64,000 nucleotides of DNA from Actinomycetes bacterium (GCA_023392635.1 JAEVYS010000062.1:46343-110342), one strand, 5' to 3'. Positions 8,236 to 16,639 are shown, counted from the stretch's first letter. Made by a program: numbers and translations. The notes: a model not told the origin generated them from the sequence alone.

Positions 8236-8654
8236 GCGTGCAGGCTTCCGGCCGTGGACGCCAACTCCCGCTCGGCGTCCTGAAGGGCCTGCAGGTCGGC
8301 CCGGGTGAGGGCACCGGCACCCCTGTCGCCGAAGCCGATGAGCACGTCGACGGCCTTCCTGACCGCGGCGGCGGCCTCGGAGCGGCGCTGCGGGTCGGCG
8401 TCGGTCGCGGTGACGAGTTCCTGCTGGGCGGCGGCGACCGCCTCGAGTGTCTGGTCGAGGGTCACCTGCGCCATCGGTGCGGTGGCACGGTCGTCGAGCT
8501 CGAGGCGGACGGCGAGGGCGAGGCCCGCCACCGCCGAGTGGGCTTCGCGGACGGCGGAGCCGGGAGCGTCGGTGGTACGGGCGTCGCTGCTGCAGCCGGT
8601 GAGGACGAGAACGGCAGCGGCGAACGCCGAACACACGACCACGCGTCGACTCAC
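8232..8654 (-). CDS. Small lipoprotein, first gene of the Nramp-like operon
   Basis: 140 residues with a lipoprotein signal (MSRRVVVCSAFAAAVLVLTGC, lipobox LTGC with Cys21). The mature part is alanine-rich, helical and acidic, with heptad-like segments (AVAAAQQELVTATDADPQRRSEAAAAV) and no known domain. The stop overlaps the transporter start. A surface-anchored helical protein coupled to the transporter could be an accessory or ligand-binding subunit; no function is assigned. Confidence 0.75.
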   Translation of the reverse strand: MSRRVVVCSAFAAAVLVLTGCSSDARTTDAPGSAVREAHSAVAGLALAVRLELDDRATAPMAQVTLDQTLEAVAAAQQELVTATDADPQRRSEAAAAVRKAVDVLIGFGDRGAGALTRADLQALQDAERELASTAGSLHA

Positions 8655-8780
8655 GATTCACCCCCGCTTCAGGGCTCTCGCCACTCAACCTGCTGCGGCT
8701 GCAGCCTGTCGATGGGATACCCCGGCGCAAGCGCCCCAAACGGCGGGGCCCGGCCTCGCCGATGCGGGTACAAAGGCTCC

Positions 8781-10385
8781 ATGGACCAGTCTGTGGCGGC
8801 GACCTGTGATGCGATCGTGATCGGCTCCGGGCCGAACGGGCTCGTCGCAGCCAATGCGCTGGCCGACGCCGGGTGGGACGTCGTCGTGCTCGAGTCCCAG
8901 CCGGAGGTCGGCGGGGCGGTGCGCAGCGCGGAGGTGACGGCGCCCGGGTTCACGTCCGACCTGTTCAGCGCGTTCTACCCCCTCGCTGCGGCGAGCCCGT
9001 TGATCCGTGGTCTCGAGCTCGAGCGGCACGGACTGGAGTGGGTGCAGGCGCCCGCCGTCCTGGCCCATCAGCTCGACGACGGGCGGGCCGCCGTGCTGCA
9101 CCGCGACGCCGAGCGCACCGCGGCCGGTCTGGACGCCTTCGCCGCCGGCGACGGGGCCGCCTGGCTGGAGCTGTTCGGACAGTGGCTGCGGCTGCGCGAC
9201 GACGTGCTGGACGCGCTGTTCACACCGTTTCCTCCCGTGGCCGCGGGCGCGCGGTTGCTGCGGCAGCTGAGGGCGGGCGGCGCCCTCCGGCTGGCCCGGC
9301 TCGCCGTCACCCCGGTGCGCCGGCTCGGCGAGGAGAAGTTCCTGGGGGACGGCGGGCGCCTCCTGCTCACCGGGAACGCCATGCACTCCGACGTGCCCCC
9401 GGACGGTGCAGGGAGCGGGCTGTTCGGCTGGCTGCTGGCCATGTTGGCGCAGGACGTCGGGTTCCCGGTGCCGCGCGGTGGCGCCGGCATGCTCGCGGCG
9501 GCGCTGCGCGGGCGCGCGGAGTCGCTGGGGGCCCAGGTGCGGACGGACTCCACGGTGGTGGAGATCCTGGTGAAGGCGCGTCGTGCGCATGCCGTCCGGC
9601 TGGCCGACGGGACGTTGGTCTCGGCCCGGAAAGCCGTGCTCGCCGACGTGACCGCGCCCGCGCTGTACGGCGAGCTGCTGGCCAACGTGTCGATGCCCCC
9701 GCGCCTGCGGGAGGACGTCGCCGACTTCCAGTGGGACAACGCCACCCTGAAGGTCAACTGGGCGCTGGGCGGCCGGGTGCCCTGGCTGCACGAGGAGACC
9801 GGACGGGCCGGTACGGTCCACCTGGGGGTCGACCTGGACGGCTTCGTCGAGTTCGGTGCCGACCTCAGCCTCAGCCGCATGCCGGAGCGGCCGTTCATCC
9901 TGTTCGGCCAGATGACGACCGCCGACCCCTCGCGCTCACCCGAGGGCACCGAGTCCGCCTGGGCCTACACCCACCTGCCCCGACGGTTCGCCACCGATGC
10001 GTCCGCAGTGGAGCGCCACGTGGCGAGGCTGGAGGCCGCGCTGGAGCGGGTCGCGCCGGGCTTCGCGCGCCTGGTCCTGGCCCGGCACGTGCAGTCGCCC
10101 GCCGACCTGGAGGGTGCGAACGCGAGCCTGTCGGCGGGGGCACTCAACGCGGGGACCTCCGCGATCCACCAGGAGCTGGTGTTCCGGCCCACCGTCGGCC
10201 TGGGAAGGCCCGAGACCCCGATCGACGGGCTCTACCTTGCCAGTGCGTCCGCCCACCCCGGCGGGGGAGTGCACGGCGCGTGCGGCTGGAACGCCGCGCG
10301 GTCGGCACTGAAGGCGAACGGTCGCTTCGCGACGGTGCACTCCGCCCTCGTGCGCACGGCCTGGGACCGCGTCCTCAGGGACTGA
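8781..10385 (+). CDS. Phytoene desaturase/CrtI-like NAD(P)/FAD-dependent oxidoreductase
   Basis: 534 residues. The N-terminal dinucleotide-binding motif is complete (IVIGSGPNGLVAANALADAG, then VVVLESQPEVGGAVRS). The C-terminal flavoprotein motif GLYLASASAHPGGGVHGACGWNAAR is typical of the CrtI/PYROXD2 group. No carotenoid synthase genes (crtB, crtE) are nearby, so this is more likely a PYROXD2-like oxidoreductase of unknown substrate. The ATG at 8781 precedes the conserved fold with a short lead; the ribosome site is weak. Confidence 0.85.
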   Translation: MDQSVAATCDAIVIGSGPNGLVAANALADAGWDVVVLESQPEVGGAVRSAEVTAPGFTSDLFSAFYPLAAASPLIRGLELERHGLEWVQAPAVLAHQLDDGRAAVLHRDAERTAAGLDAFAAGDGAAWLELFGQWLRLRDDVLDALFTPFPPVAAGARLLRQLRAGGALRLARLAVTPVRRLGEEKFLGDGGRLLLTGNAMHSDVPPDGAGSGLFGWLLAMLAQDVGFPVPRGGAGMLAAALRGRAESLGAQVRTDSTVVEILVKARRAHAVRLADGTLVSARKAVLADVTAPALYGELLANVSMPPRLREDVADFQWDNATLKVNWALGGRVPWLHEETGRAGTVHLGVDLDGFVEFGADLSLSRMPERPFILFGQMTTADPSRSPEGTESAWAYTHLPRRFATDASAVERHVARLEAALERVAPGFARLVLARHVQSPADLEGANASLSAGALNAGTSAIHQELVFRPTVGLGRPETPIDGLYLASASAHPGGGVHGACGWNAARSALKANGRFATVHSALVRTAWDRVLRD

Positions 10386-10462
10386 CCCGTGGGCCGTCCC
10401 GGCCCTTGTCAGGAGACGTTGAGGGCCTTGCGCTGCAGCGCGTTCCTCTGGATCATGAGCGG

Positions 10463-11002
10463 ATGGCGGGTCGGGCGGCAGGGGCGCGGGTGCTTCACCT
10501 GGCCGCTGCGCTCTGCGCGATGGTCCTCCTCGGCGGTTGTGCCGACACCACGCCGACCAGGCGGTTCCCCGTCCCGACGCTCACCCCGCCGACGTTCGGG
10601 ACGACGCCGGCCGGTCCTTCCCGGAACCAGCCCGGGCCGTCCTCACCATCCGCGGGCCTGCGCGCGCGCTATCCGCTGACGCTCGTCGAGGCACAGAACT
10701 ACGCCGGCCTCGGCTATCCGGTCGCCGGCCTGCTCGGGTCTGGGGAGATTCGGGTGCAGCGGTTGTCGACGACGGAGTGGGAATCGGGGCCGGTGACCGA
10801 GAACGTCTGCAAGGAGCGGTGGGACGCGCTCGAAGGCAGGTACGAGTACCGGTGCGAGATCGAAACCGTCTCCAAGCGCAGGCCCGTGCAGAAGACGAGG
10901 TTCTGGGTGTCGGGTGCGGGCGCCGCGACCGTCTCGTACGACACCGTGAGCCAGGCGTTCGCACGCATCGCTCCCACCGACTACTGGCGCAGGCTCAGCT
11001 AG
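10463..11002 (+). CDS. Hypothetical lipoprotein
   Basis: 179 residues from ATG 10463. The signal ends in a lipobox (LLGGCADTT) with Cys at about 26, followed by a Pro/Thr/Ser-rich linker to about residue 62. The folded C-terminal part has three Cys residues or so (ENVCKERW, YEYRCEIETV) and no family I recognise. It lies 77 bases after the oxidoreductase gene on the same strand. The linker suggests a cell-wall-spanning, outward-facing protein. Confidence 0.65.
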   Translation: MAGRAAGARVLHLAAALCAMVLLGGCADTTPTRRFPVPTLTPPTFGTTPAGPSRNQPGPSSPSAGLRARYPLTLVEAQNYAGLGYPVAGLLGSGEIRVQRLSTTEWESGPVTENVCKERWDALEGRYEYRCEIETVSKRRPVQKTRFWVSGAGAATVSYDTVSQAFARIAPTDYWRRLS

Positions 11003-11026
11003 ACCGGATCGCCCGCGTGATCCCGC

Positions 11027-11863
11027 TCAGTCCAGGACGGTGACGTTCATCGGCATCCGGTGCCGTCGGCGGAGCCGACCCGTCAGCAGGTTGCGGAGCC
11101 CCCGACCCACCAGGGTCGCCGTGGTCAGGTCGCGGAACTCGGCCGCCTCGGATGTGACCAGGCGCAGCAGGGGTTGCGCTGCCATCTCCGGGGTCTGGCC
11201 CCACAGGCCGACGACGACCTGCAGTCCGCCCAGGCGCTTCTCGTACCCCCGCTGGGAGGTGACGGTGCCGAGGAGGTCGGTGCGGACGAGCCCCGGGTTC
11301 ATGCCGTGCACCCGGACCGGGGTGTTCCTGGTCTCGGCGCGCAACGTTTCGGTGAACTGCCGCACCCAGCGCTTGCTCGACGCGTACGCATTCTGCAGCG
11401 CGACGGGCCCCCGGTCGCCCTGGCCGTAGACGTTGACGAGGTCGCCGTGGCCCTGTTCGAGGAAGACGGGCAGGGCGGCCCGCGAGCCGTGGAACGTGCC
11501 AAGGATGTTCGTCCGCACGACCCTGGCGAAGTCGTCGACCGGCGTCGACGCGGTGGGACCATAGACGCCGGAGGCACCCGCGTTGTTGACCCAGATGTCC
11601 AGCGTGCCCAGCGCGACGGCCGTGTCGCGAAGCGCCTCGACCTGCGCCCACTCAGCCATGTCACAGGCACGCCCTGCCGCCTCGATGCCCTCACTGCGCA
11701 GCCGCTCAACCGCGTCCGCAACGCCGGCGGCCGAGCGGGACGCCAGCACGACCGTGGCGCCCTCGCGACCCAGGACGCGTGCCATCGCGAAGCCGAGCCC
11801 GCGCGAGGATCCGGTCACGACCGCCACTCGACCGGTGAGGGCCTGCGCACTCCCCACGATCAT
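11027..11863 (-). CDS. Short-chain dehydrogenase/reductase (SDR)
   Basis: 278 residues. The Rossmann motif TGSSRGLG is at 17-24, NNAG near 93-96, and the catalytic pair Y160-x3-K164 in YASSK. The segment where classical SDRs carry the catalytic Ser reads VNVYGQGDRG, so the usual Ser is not obvious. The start overlaps the end of the DUF1304 gene by 4 bases (ATGA), so the two are coupled. The substrate is unknown. Confidence 0.85.
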   Translation of the reverse strand: MIVGSAQALTGRVAVVTGSSRGLGFAMARVLGREGATVVLASRSAAGVADAVERLRSEGIEAAGRACDMAEWAQVEALRDTAVALGTLDIWVNNAGASGVYGPTASTPVDDFARVVRTNILGTFHGSRAALPVFLEQGHGDLVNVYGQGDRGPVALQNAYASSKRWVRQFTETLRAETRNTPVRVHGMNPGLVRTDLLGTVTSQRGYEKRLGGLQVVVGLWGQTPEMAAQPLLRLVTSEAAEFRDLTTATLVGRGLRNLLTGRLRRRHRMPMNVTVLD

Positions 11864-12243
11864 TGCCCGGGGACGAGTGCGGCAACGAGCGCGATCAGCG
11901 GCGGCCCGCTCTGTCCGACCATGCTGCGCCACAGCTTCCGGTTGGAGATGAACAAGACGATGCCGCACCCGACCATGAATGCGCACCCGTAGATGACCAG
12001 CGCGCGGCCGACGGCCGCGTTCCCGGCGAGCTGGGCGATCAGTCCGGCCGCTGGACCCGCCGCGAGGAAGAGGTTGTAGAACCCCTGGTTGAAGGCCCAC
12101 AGCCGCACTCCTTCGGCCGGCTCCGGCCGCCCGAGCAGGAAGGTCTGCACGTCGCTGCGATGGAACAGGAAGCTTTCCAGCACGAACGCCATCAGGTGGA
12201 AGAGCACCGCGACGACGACGAACACCTGGGTCACGAGATTCAT
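11860..12243 (-). CDS. DUF1304 family membrane protein
   Basis: 127 residues with four hydrophobic segments (about 5-22, 48-68, 75-95, 105-124). Motifs FHLMAFVLESFLF, WAFNQGFYNLFLAAG and VIYGCAFMVGCGIVLF are typical of DUF1304. Biochemical function is unknown for the family. It is the first gene of a two-gene unit with the SDR, sharing ATGA. Confidence 0.85.
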   Translation of the reverse strand: MNLVTQVFVVVAVLFHLMAFVLESFLFHRSDVQTFLLGRPEPAEGVRLWAFNQGFYNLFLAAGPAAGLIAQLAGNAAVGRALVIYGCAFMVGCGIVLFISNRKLWRSMVGQSGPPLIALVAALVPGQ

Positions 12244-12373
12244 GGCTCATTCTGCACGACCGCGGCACTTCCGGCGCTGTGCAAGTCACCCGCCCGGGGT
12301 CTTGGCCGTGCCGGTGGGACCCGATAGCTTCGCGTACCGGCCTCCTGCAGGGTTCCGCCAGACCCTGTGGGCG

Positions 12374-12414
12374 CAACCCGTCCCGGGAACCGGGGGGCGC
12401 CGGCGAACGGGTTG
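12374..12414 (-). terminator. Possible terminator hairpin after the SDR-SRPBCC gene
   Basis: CAACCCGT (12374-12381) and ACGGGTTG (12407-12414) form an 8-bp stem around a GC-rich 25-base loop, about 80 bases past the stop at 12495. There is no U tract. The 12244-12494 gap shows no gene. Confidence 0.35.
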
Positions 12415-12494
12415 TGTGCTGGCAGCGGCTTTCCGGTGGGACCCGGGGGACGCTCCCAGCAGGTCTTGGCGGGCTCCCCAGGCACCCGCCGCTC

Positions 12495-13910
12495 TCAGTT
12501 GCCGCGCCGGTGGTGACCCTCGGCCAGCAGTGCCAGGCGGTGCAGCGTCTCCCGGTTGCGCGGGGCGATCATCAGATGACGGACGGGCGCGGGGACGAAC
12601 CTGCCCGGCCCGGACACGGCGTCCTCGGTGATCGTGACGATGCTGCGCTCGGGCCCGGCCGGGCGGACGCTGATGTGCACGTGCGCCTCGCCCGCCGGCC
12701 ATCCGCGCGCGGTCAGTTCGAGCTCCTCGGGCTGGACGCTGCGCTCCACCCTGGTGAAGTCCTGGATCAGGGCCGGCCACACCCCGAAGGAGTGGTGGAC
12801 GCGGGCGCCGACCGCCGGCCAGTCCGGGTCGACGTCGCGGACGCGCGCTGCGCCGACCACCCAGTTCGCGTACGACCAACCGTCGGCCAGCACGGCCCAG
12901 ACCGCGTCGACGGGCGCGGCGACATCCCGCGACAGGGTCGGGCCCGGGTCCTTGCGGTGTCCGCCTTCCGAACCTGCGTCCATGTCGTTTCCTTCCACTG
13001 GTTGTCCGCCCCACCGCCCGTAGCCGCCACTCACAGCCTCACCGTTCGGGTTCGGCGCCATCACGTTGCCGGGGGTCGGCGCGACGCTGCCGGTGCGAGC
13101 CTGCGCGAGCCGGCCGAACAGGGGGCCGACCAGCGCGTCGAAGACCCCGGGCAGCGCGCGGAAGCCGAGCACCATCAAGGGATTGGCCACCCCGATTCCC
13201 ACCTCGCGTCGTGGGCGGTCGATCACGTCGCTCACCGCCTGCGCCACCCGGTCGGCAGTGACCACCGGGGGAGGGGGAGCGCCGTGCCGGCCGGTGTACG
13301 TGCCGGCCTGACGGTAGATCGGCGTGTCCACGCCGCCGGGGGAGACCAGGGAGACCGTGATCGACGGATCGTCGCGGACCTCGAGCTGCAAGGTCCGGAC
13401 GAGCCCGTGGAGCGCCCATTTGGTCGTGACGTACGACGACATGGTGGGGACGGCGATCTTGCCCAGCACGGAACCGACGACCACGAGCGTCCCGCCACCC
13501 TGGCGGCGGAACTGGGCCAGCGCGGCCCGTGCGACGTGCGCGGTGCCGCCGACGTTCGTCGCGACGGTGTTGTCGAACACCTCCGGTGGCAGGTCGAGGA
13601 AGTCCCCGTAGGCCAGGGCTCCGGCGCAGTGCGCAACGGCGTCCACCCGCCCGTAGCGCTCCACGGTCGCGGCCACCAGCGCGTCGACCTGCTCGGCGTC
13701 CTTCACGTCTGCGGCGCGGGTGGCGATGTCTTCTCGCGCTGCGCCACCGACCAGGCACTCGTTGACGACGTCGGCCAGCGTCTCGGGCGAGCGCGACGAC
13801 AGCATGAGCCGGTCACCGCGCGCAGCCAGGCGGTGCGCCAGCGCCCGTCCGATGCCACTGCTCGCCCCCGTGATCAGGCAGACCCGGGGGTGGGTGGGGC
13901 GCTGGGCCAT
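12495..13910 (-). CDS. SDR oxidoreductase joined in frame to an SRPBCC (START-like) domain
   Basis: 471 residues in one uninterrupted frame. Residues 1 to about 290 are a classical SDR (TGASSGIG 14-21, S147, Y160-x3-K164). The region ending near residue 308 (TPGNVMAPNPNGEAVSGGYG) looks like a natural SDR C-terminus. Residues 310-471 (from the Met at 12983) are an SRPBCC lipid/ligand-binding domain (SRDVAAPVDAVWAVLADGWSY). GGAAGG lies 6 bases before that internal ATG, so the SRPBCC part could also be made alone. Either a real fusion or loss of the SDR stop codon explains this. SDR and SRPBCC genes commonly neighbour each other. Confidence 0.8.
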   Translation of the reverse strand: MAQRPTHPRVCLITGASSGIGRALAHRLAARGDRLMLSSRSPETLADVVNECLVGGAAREDIATRAADVKDAEQVDALVAATVERYGRVDAVAHCAGALAYGDFLDLPPEVFDNTVATNVGGTAHVARAALAQFRRQGGGTLVVVGSVLGKIAVPTMSSYVTTKWALHGLVRTLQLEVRDDPSITVSLVSPGGVDTPIYRQAGTYTGRHGAPPPPVVTADRVAQAVSDVIDRPRREVGIGVANPLMVLGFRALPGVFDALVGPLFGRLAQARTGSVAPTPGNVMAPNPNGEAVSGGYGRWGGQPVEGNDMDAGSEGGHRKDPGPTLSRDVAAPVDAVWAVLADGWSYANWVVGAARVRDVDPDWPAVGARVHHSFGVWPALIQDFTRVERSVQPEELELTARGWPAGEAHVHISVRPAGPERSIVTITEDAVSGPGRFVPAPVRHLMIAPRNRETLHRLALLAEGHHRRGN

Positions 13911-13934
13911 GCGGTCCTCCGCTCGCTGCGTACG

Positions 13935-14156
13935 TCAGGCGTCGGTGGCGGCCACAGCCGGCTCGTCCCTGGACACCTCTTCGCGTGCCTGCTGGATGAG
14001 CTGCTCGACCAGTTGCTCCTCGCGGGCGACGAGCTCGACGAGTTCGTCGCTGAAGCTCGAGTTCGGGTCGGACGGGTCGGCGTAGAGAGGCACGTCGTGG
14101 ATGGCCGTGTCCACCCTGGTCAGTTCGGCGGCCAGGTCGCGGAGATTCTCACTCAT
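13935..14156 (-). CDS. Small acidic hypothetical protein
   Basis: 73 residues from ATG 14156 (MSENLRDLAAELTRVDTAIH). It is acidic and mostly helical, with a Glu/Gln-rich stretch (ELVARE, EQLVEQLIQQARE) suggesting a short coiled coil. I recognise no family. It lies 24 bases upstream of the SDR-SRPBCC gene and may be co-transcribed with it. Confidence 0.55.
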   Translation of the reverse strand: MSENLRDLAAELTRVDTAIHDVPLYADPSDPNSSFSDELVELVAREEQLVEQLIQQAREEVSRDEPAVAATDA

Positions 14157-14244
14157 GGCTGGCAGGTACCCCCCGCCGCCCGCGCGCAACCTCGGACCTT
14201 GGTCTTGTCCTGCCCTTTCGCCCGGCAACGGGGAGCACACGGCA

Positions 14245-14285
14245 CCGGCGGGCCCGCCCGGGAGTTCCCGGACCGGGCCCGCCGG
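14245..14285 (-). terminator. Strong terminator hairpin after the DUF3618 operon
   Basis: A perfect 12-bp stem, CCGGCGGGCCCG (14245-14256) with CGGGCCCGCCGG (14274-14285). The 17-base loop contains a second nested CCGGG/CCCGG stem. It begins 24 bases past the DUF3618 stop on the minus strand. Confidence 0.75.
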
Positions 14286-14309
14286 AGTCGAGGGCGGGTG
14301 AGCGTGGAA

Positions 14310-14975
14310 TCAGTAGCCGGAGCCGGCCTGTCGAGCCTCGTCCTTGACGTCTTCGGCAGCGCTGCGGGCGCTGGCGGTGACGTCGTCGGCCGAGTTCCTG
14401 GCCTGATCCTGCACGTCGCCCACGGCGGCGCTGCCCTCGGCCTTCACGTTCTCCACCGCCTCACCGGCGGACTCCTTCAGTGATTCCACCGCCTCGGCGG
14501 CCGGCTGCTGGAGGTTCCCGGCGACTTCCTTCGCGGCCTCGGTGACCTGGTCGACGAGCGGCTGGGACTTCTCCTTCACCGTCTCCGCCAGCTCCTTCTC
14601 CTTCTCCGATGGCGGGATTGCCGCGGCGACCAGCAGGCCCAGGCCGAAGGCGACGAGACCCGCGACGACCGGGTTCCCCTGCGCCTGGTAGCGCGCGGCC
14701 TGTGGCAGGTTCGACACGGTGTCACCGACGCCTTCGACGCCGCCACTGACCGCGTCGCCGGCCCGATGAACCTTCTCCAGGGCGCTGTCACGGACATCCT
14801 CGGCGGCCCCCAGGATGCGGTCCAGCACCCGGGAACCCTTCGCCTTCACCTTCTCGACCTGGCGGTGGGCGATCGTGCTCGGCTGTGCCTCGTACGCGAG
14901 ACGGTCGACGTCGTCGGACAGGTTGGCCCGCGTCGTCTCGATCTGTGCCCTGATCTCGGACGGGTTGGTGCTCAT
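14310..14975 (-). CDS. DUF3618 domain envelope protein
   Basis: 221 residues. The N-terminus IRAQIETTRANLSDDVDRL is the DUF3618 signature. One transmembrane segment lies near 108-124 (NPVVAGLVAFGLGLLVAAAIPP). The C-terminal third is Ala/Glu/Lys-rich (AAEAVESLKESAGEAVENV), like late-embryogenesis-abundant repeats. GAGGAG precedes the ATG, which overlaps the end of the Holin-X gene by 4 bases. The family is found with Holin-X proteins in actinobacteria and is thought to act at the membrane; the mechanism is unknown. Confidence 0.85.
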   Translation of the reverse strand: MSTNPSEIRAQIETTRANLSDDVDRLAYEAQPSTIAHRQVEKVKAKGSRVLDRILGAAEDVRDSALEKVHRAGDAVSGGVEGVGDTVSNLPQAARYQAQGNPVVAGLVAFGLGLLVAAAIPPSEKEKELAETVKEKSQPLVDQVTEAAKEVAGNLQQPAAEAVESLKESAGEAVENVKAEGSAAVGDVQDQARNSADDVTASARSAAEDVKDEARQAGSGY

Positions 14976-15406
14976 CGGTTCTCCTCTTCCTTGCCTTTGA
15001 GTGCGTTCGGAATCTTGCTCACGGTGTCCGCCGTCTCCGGCAGCCCGCGGACGCGGCCCAGCTCGGTGCGACCCACCCGGAGCAGGGCCACCGCGACGAT
15101 CGCCCACAGGACGGCGACGATCACCCCGGACCAGGCGTTTCCGACCAGATAGCCCAGACCCCACCACAGGGCGATCGACAGGAACAGGACAGCCAGGAAG
15201 CCGGCGACGCCCGCGCCGCTCAGCATCCCCGCGCCCTTGCCTGCGCGGCTCGCCGACTCGCGGAGTTCGGCCTTGGCCAACTCCAGCTCCTGGCGCATCA
15301 GCGTCGAGAGGTCGCGTGTGACGTCGCCCATCAGCTCCCCGAGGGACCGCTCGGGCGGCACGGCCGGGGGTGGCGCCTGGGTGGACGGCTGGGGGAGCGT
15401 GCTCAT
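14972..15406 (-). CDS. Holin-X family (phage-holin-like) membrane protein
   Basis: 144 residues: a Pro-rich start, an amphipathic helix (LSTLMRQELELAKAELRESASRAG), then two transmembrane segments (about 60-80 and 88-108). This is the actinobacterial Holin-X/DUF1469-like pattern. Despite the name, no lysis genes or phage structural genes are nearby, so a cell-envelope role is more likely than phage lysis. It overlaps both neighbours by 4 bases. Confidence 0.85.
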   Translation of the reverse strand: MSTLPQPSTQAPPPAVPPERSLGELMGDVTRDLSTLMRQELELAKAELRESASRAGKGAGMLSGAGVAGFLAVLFLSIALWWGLGYLVGNAWSGVIVAVLWAIVAVALLRVGRTELGRVRGLPETADTVSKIPNALKGKEEENR

Positions 15407-16320
15407 CGCAGCTCACCCGTCGAGACGGCCGGCACCGAGGTCTGGGTCGGATAGCCGGAGGTGTAGCCGGCCGTGATGTCCTCGCCGTACACGTCGCTGC
15501 CGGTGACCGCGTGCGCGGGCGCCGACTCGTCCTGGGAGACGGCCATCAGGCTGCGGCCGAGCCGGCCCACGAGGACCCCGGCGAGAGCCGCCCCGCCGAG
15601 GAAGACGAGGGGACGACGACGCGCGAAGCGCCGCACGTCGTTGAGGATCGCGGACGGCTCGCTGTTGGCCAGCCAGTGCGACAACTCCCCGCCCCGTGCG
15701 GCGGCCTGCTTGGCCAGAGCCGTCACCGGCCCCGACTGGGTGGACTTGGACGCCATCTCACCCAGCTCGCCGGAGAGGGAGTGCAAGAGGTCGGCGAGTT
15801 GTGTGCGCCCGTTGTCCGCCTGTTCGCGGATCTGCGTGCTCGCCTGCGACCACAGGTCCCGGACCTGCGTGCGCGCCTCGCCCGTCAGGCGTGCCAACTC
15901 CTCCTTGGCGGTCTCGGCCACGTCTGCGCCGCGTTCGAGCGCCACATCCTTCACTTCGCCGGCCTTGCGCACGGCGGTGTCCTTCACGTCGGCCGCCCGA
16001 TCAGCGGCTTCTCCCGCCACCTGCTTCGCCGTGCCCGTCGCGCCGCCGGAGGATCCGGTCTGGGTGGTCGCGCCCAGCGTTCCGGCTGAGCCGCTGTAGG
16101 TCCCGGCCGAAGAGCCGTAGGTCCCTGCCGAGGCGCCGGCGCCGTAGGCGGTCACGCCGCTGGTGTCGTCCAGCCCCTGGTCGGTCATCCCGTCATCGGC
16201 TGCGCCGAGGTCTGGGTAGATGCTGGTGGAGCCGGGCTCGTCGGCGCTCTGCGCGTTGCCGTAGGCGCTGTGACCGGACCGCTGCCCGCTTGCGGTCGGG
16301 TCATAGTTCTGGTCAGTCAT
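15403..16320 (-). CDS. Coiled-coil/LEA-like membrane-associated protein, first gene of the envelope operon
   Basis: 305 residues from ATG 16320 (MTDQNYDPTASG). Residues 1-115 are low-complexity, Gly/Ser/Tyr/Thr-rich, with tandem AGTYGSS/AGTYSGS/AGTLGAT units. Residues about 125-200 are helical and LEA/apolipoprotein-like (EAADRAADVKDTAVRKAGEV). One hydrophobic helix lies near 250-268 after an Arg-rich patch (FARRRPLVFLGGAALAGVLVG). It is probably a single-pass membrane protein with long flexible ends. Translational coupling to Holin-X and DUF3618 suggests a common complex. Confidence 0.75.
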   Translation of the reverse strand: MTDQNYDPTASGQRSGHSAYGNAQSADEPGSTSIYPDLGAADDGMTDQGLDDTSGVTAYGAGASAGTYGSSAGTYSGSAGTLGATTQTGSSGGATGTAKQVAGEAADRAADVKDTAVRKAGEVKDVALERGADVAETAKEELARLTGEARTQVRDLWSQASTQIREQADNGRTQLADLLHSLSGELGEMASKSTQSGPVTALAKQAAARGGELSHWLANSEPSAILNDVRRFARRRPLVFLGGAALAGVLVGRLGRSLMAVSQDESAPAHAVTGSDVYGEDITAGYTSGYPTQTSVPAVSTGELR

Positions 16321-16427
16321 GACTGCTCCCTGTCCCGCTGCCCCTGCGGCAGCGACGTCGTGCGGAAAAACTCTCGGAATGCGACAAAATCGCTTGTCAC
16401 TTGCCTGTAGCCCGGGCGCGGGGAGAG

Positions 16428-16446
16428 CCAACTGGGCAACAGTTGG
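16428..16446. promoter_or_regulatory. Perfect palindrome CCAACTG-N5-CAGTTGG
   Basis: A 7-bp perfect inverted repeat with a 5-base spacer, in the divergent region between the envelope operon and the sugar ABC operon. The size fits a dimeric helix-turn-helix regulator. No regulator gene is adjacent. Confidence 0.5.
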
Positions 16447-16596
16447 TAGGTGAGAACAGCGATTTCCGAAACTCTAACGGTCGTAAGTTCGCTAATATCG
16501 CGGACGAGCGCCGAATTTCCGGCCCACGGCTGCGCCAATTCGGTCGCCAATACCCGGAATTCTCTCGCCCAAACCCCTTTCTGGCGAATCTCCTAT

Positions 16597-16639
16597 ACGT
16601 AAGTTGGTTCCTTGTAGGAGCCTGTGCATTGACTTACGT
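16597..16639. promoter_or_regulatory. Paired ACGTAAGT inverted repeats near the sugar ABC operon start
   Basis: ACGTAAGT (16597-16604) and its complement ACTTACGT (16632-16639) are 27 bases apart, 47-89 bases before the binding-protein ATG. The core CGTAAGTT recurs at 16482-16489. Three copies of the core in 160 bases make a candidate operator set. Confidence 0.5.

Noticed and set aside
6608..8320. Single 570-codon minus-strand protein covering PRC and more
   Set aside because: Only the last 117 codons are PRC-like; the earlier part is out of frame with the Nramp-like gene and is Arg/Gly-rich noise.
8781..10385. Carotenoid biosynthesis cluster around the CrtI-like gene
   Set aside because: No phytoene synthase, GGPP synthase or cyclase genes in the neighbourhood.
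14972..15406. Prophage remnant suggested by a holin-like gene
   Set aside because: No endolysin, terminase, integrase or structural genes nearby; the Holin-X plus DUF3618 pairing is a normal chromosomal arrangement in actinobacteria.
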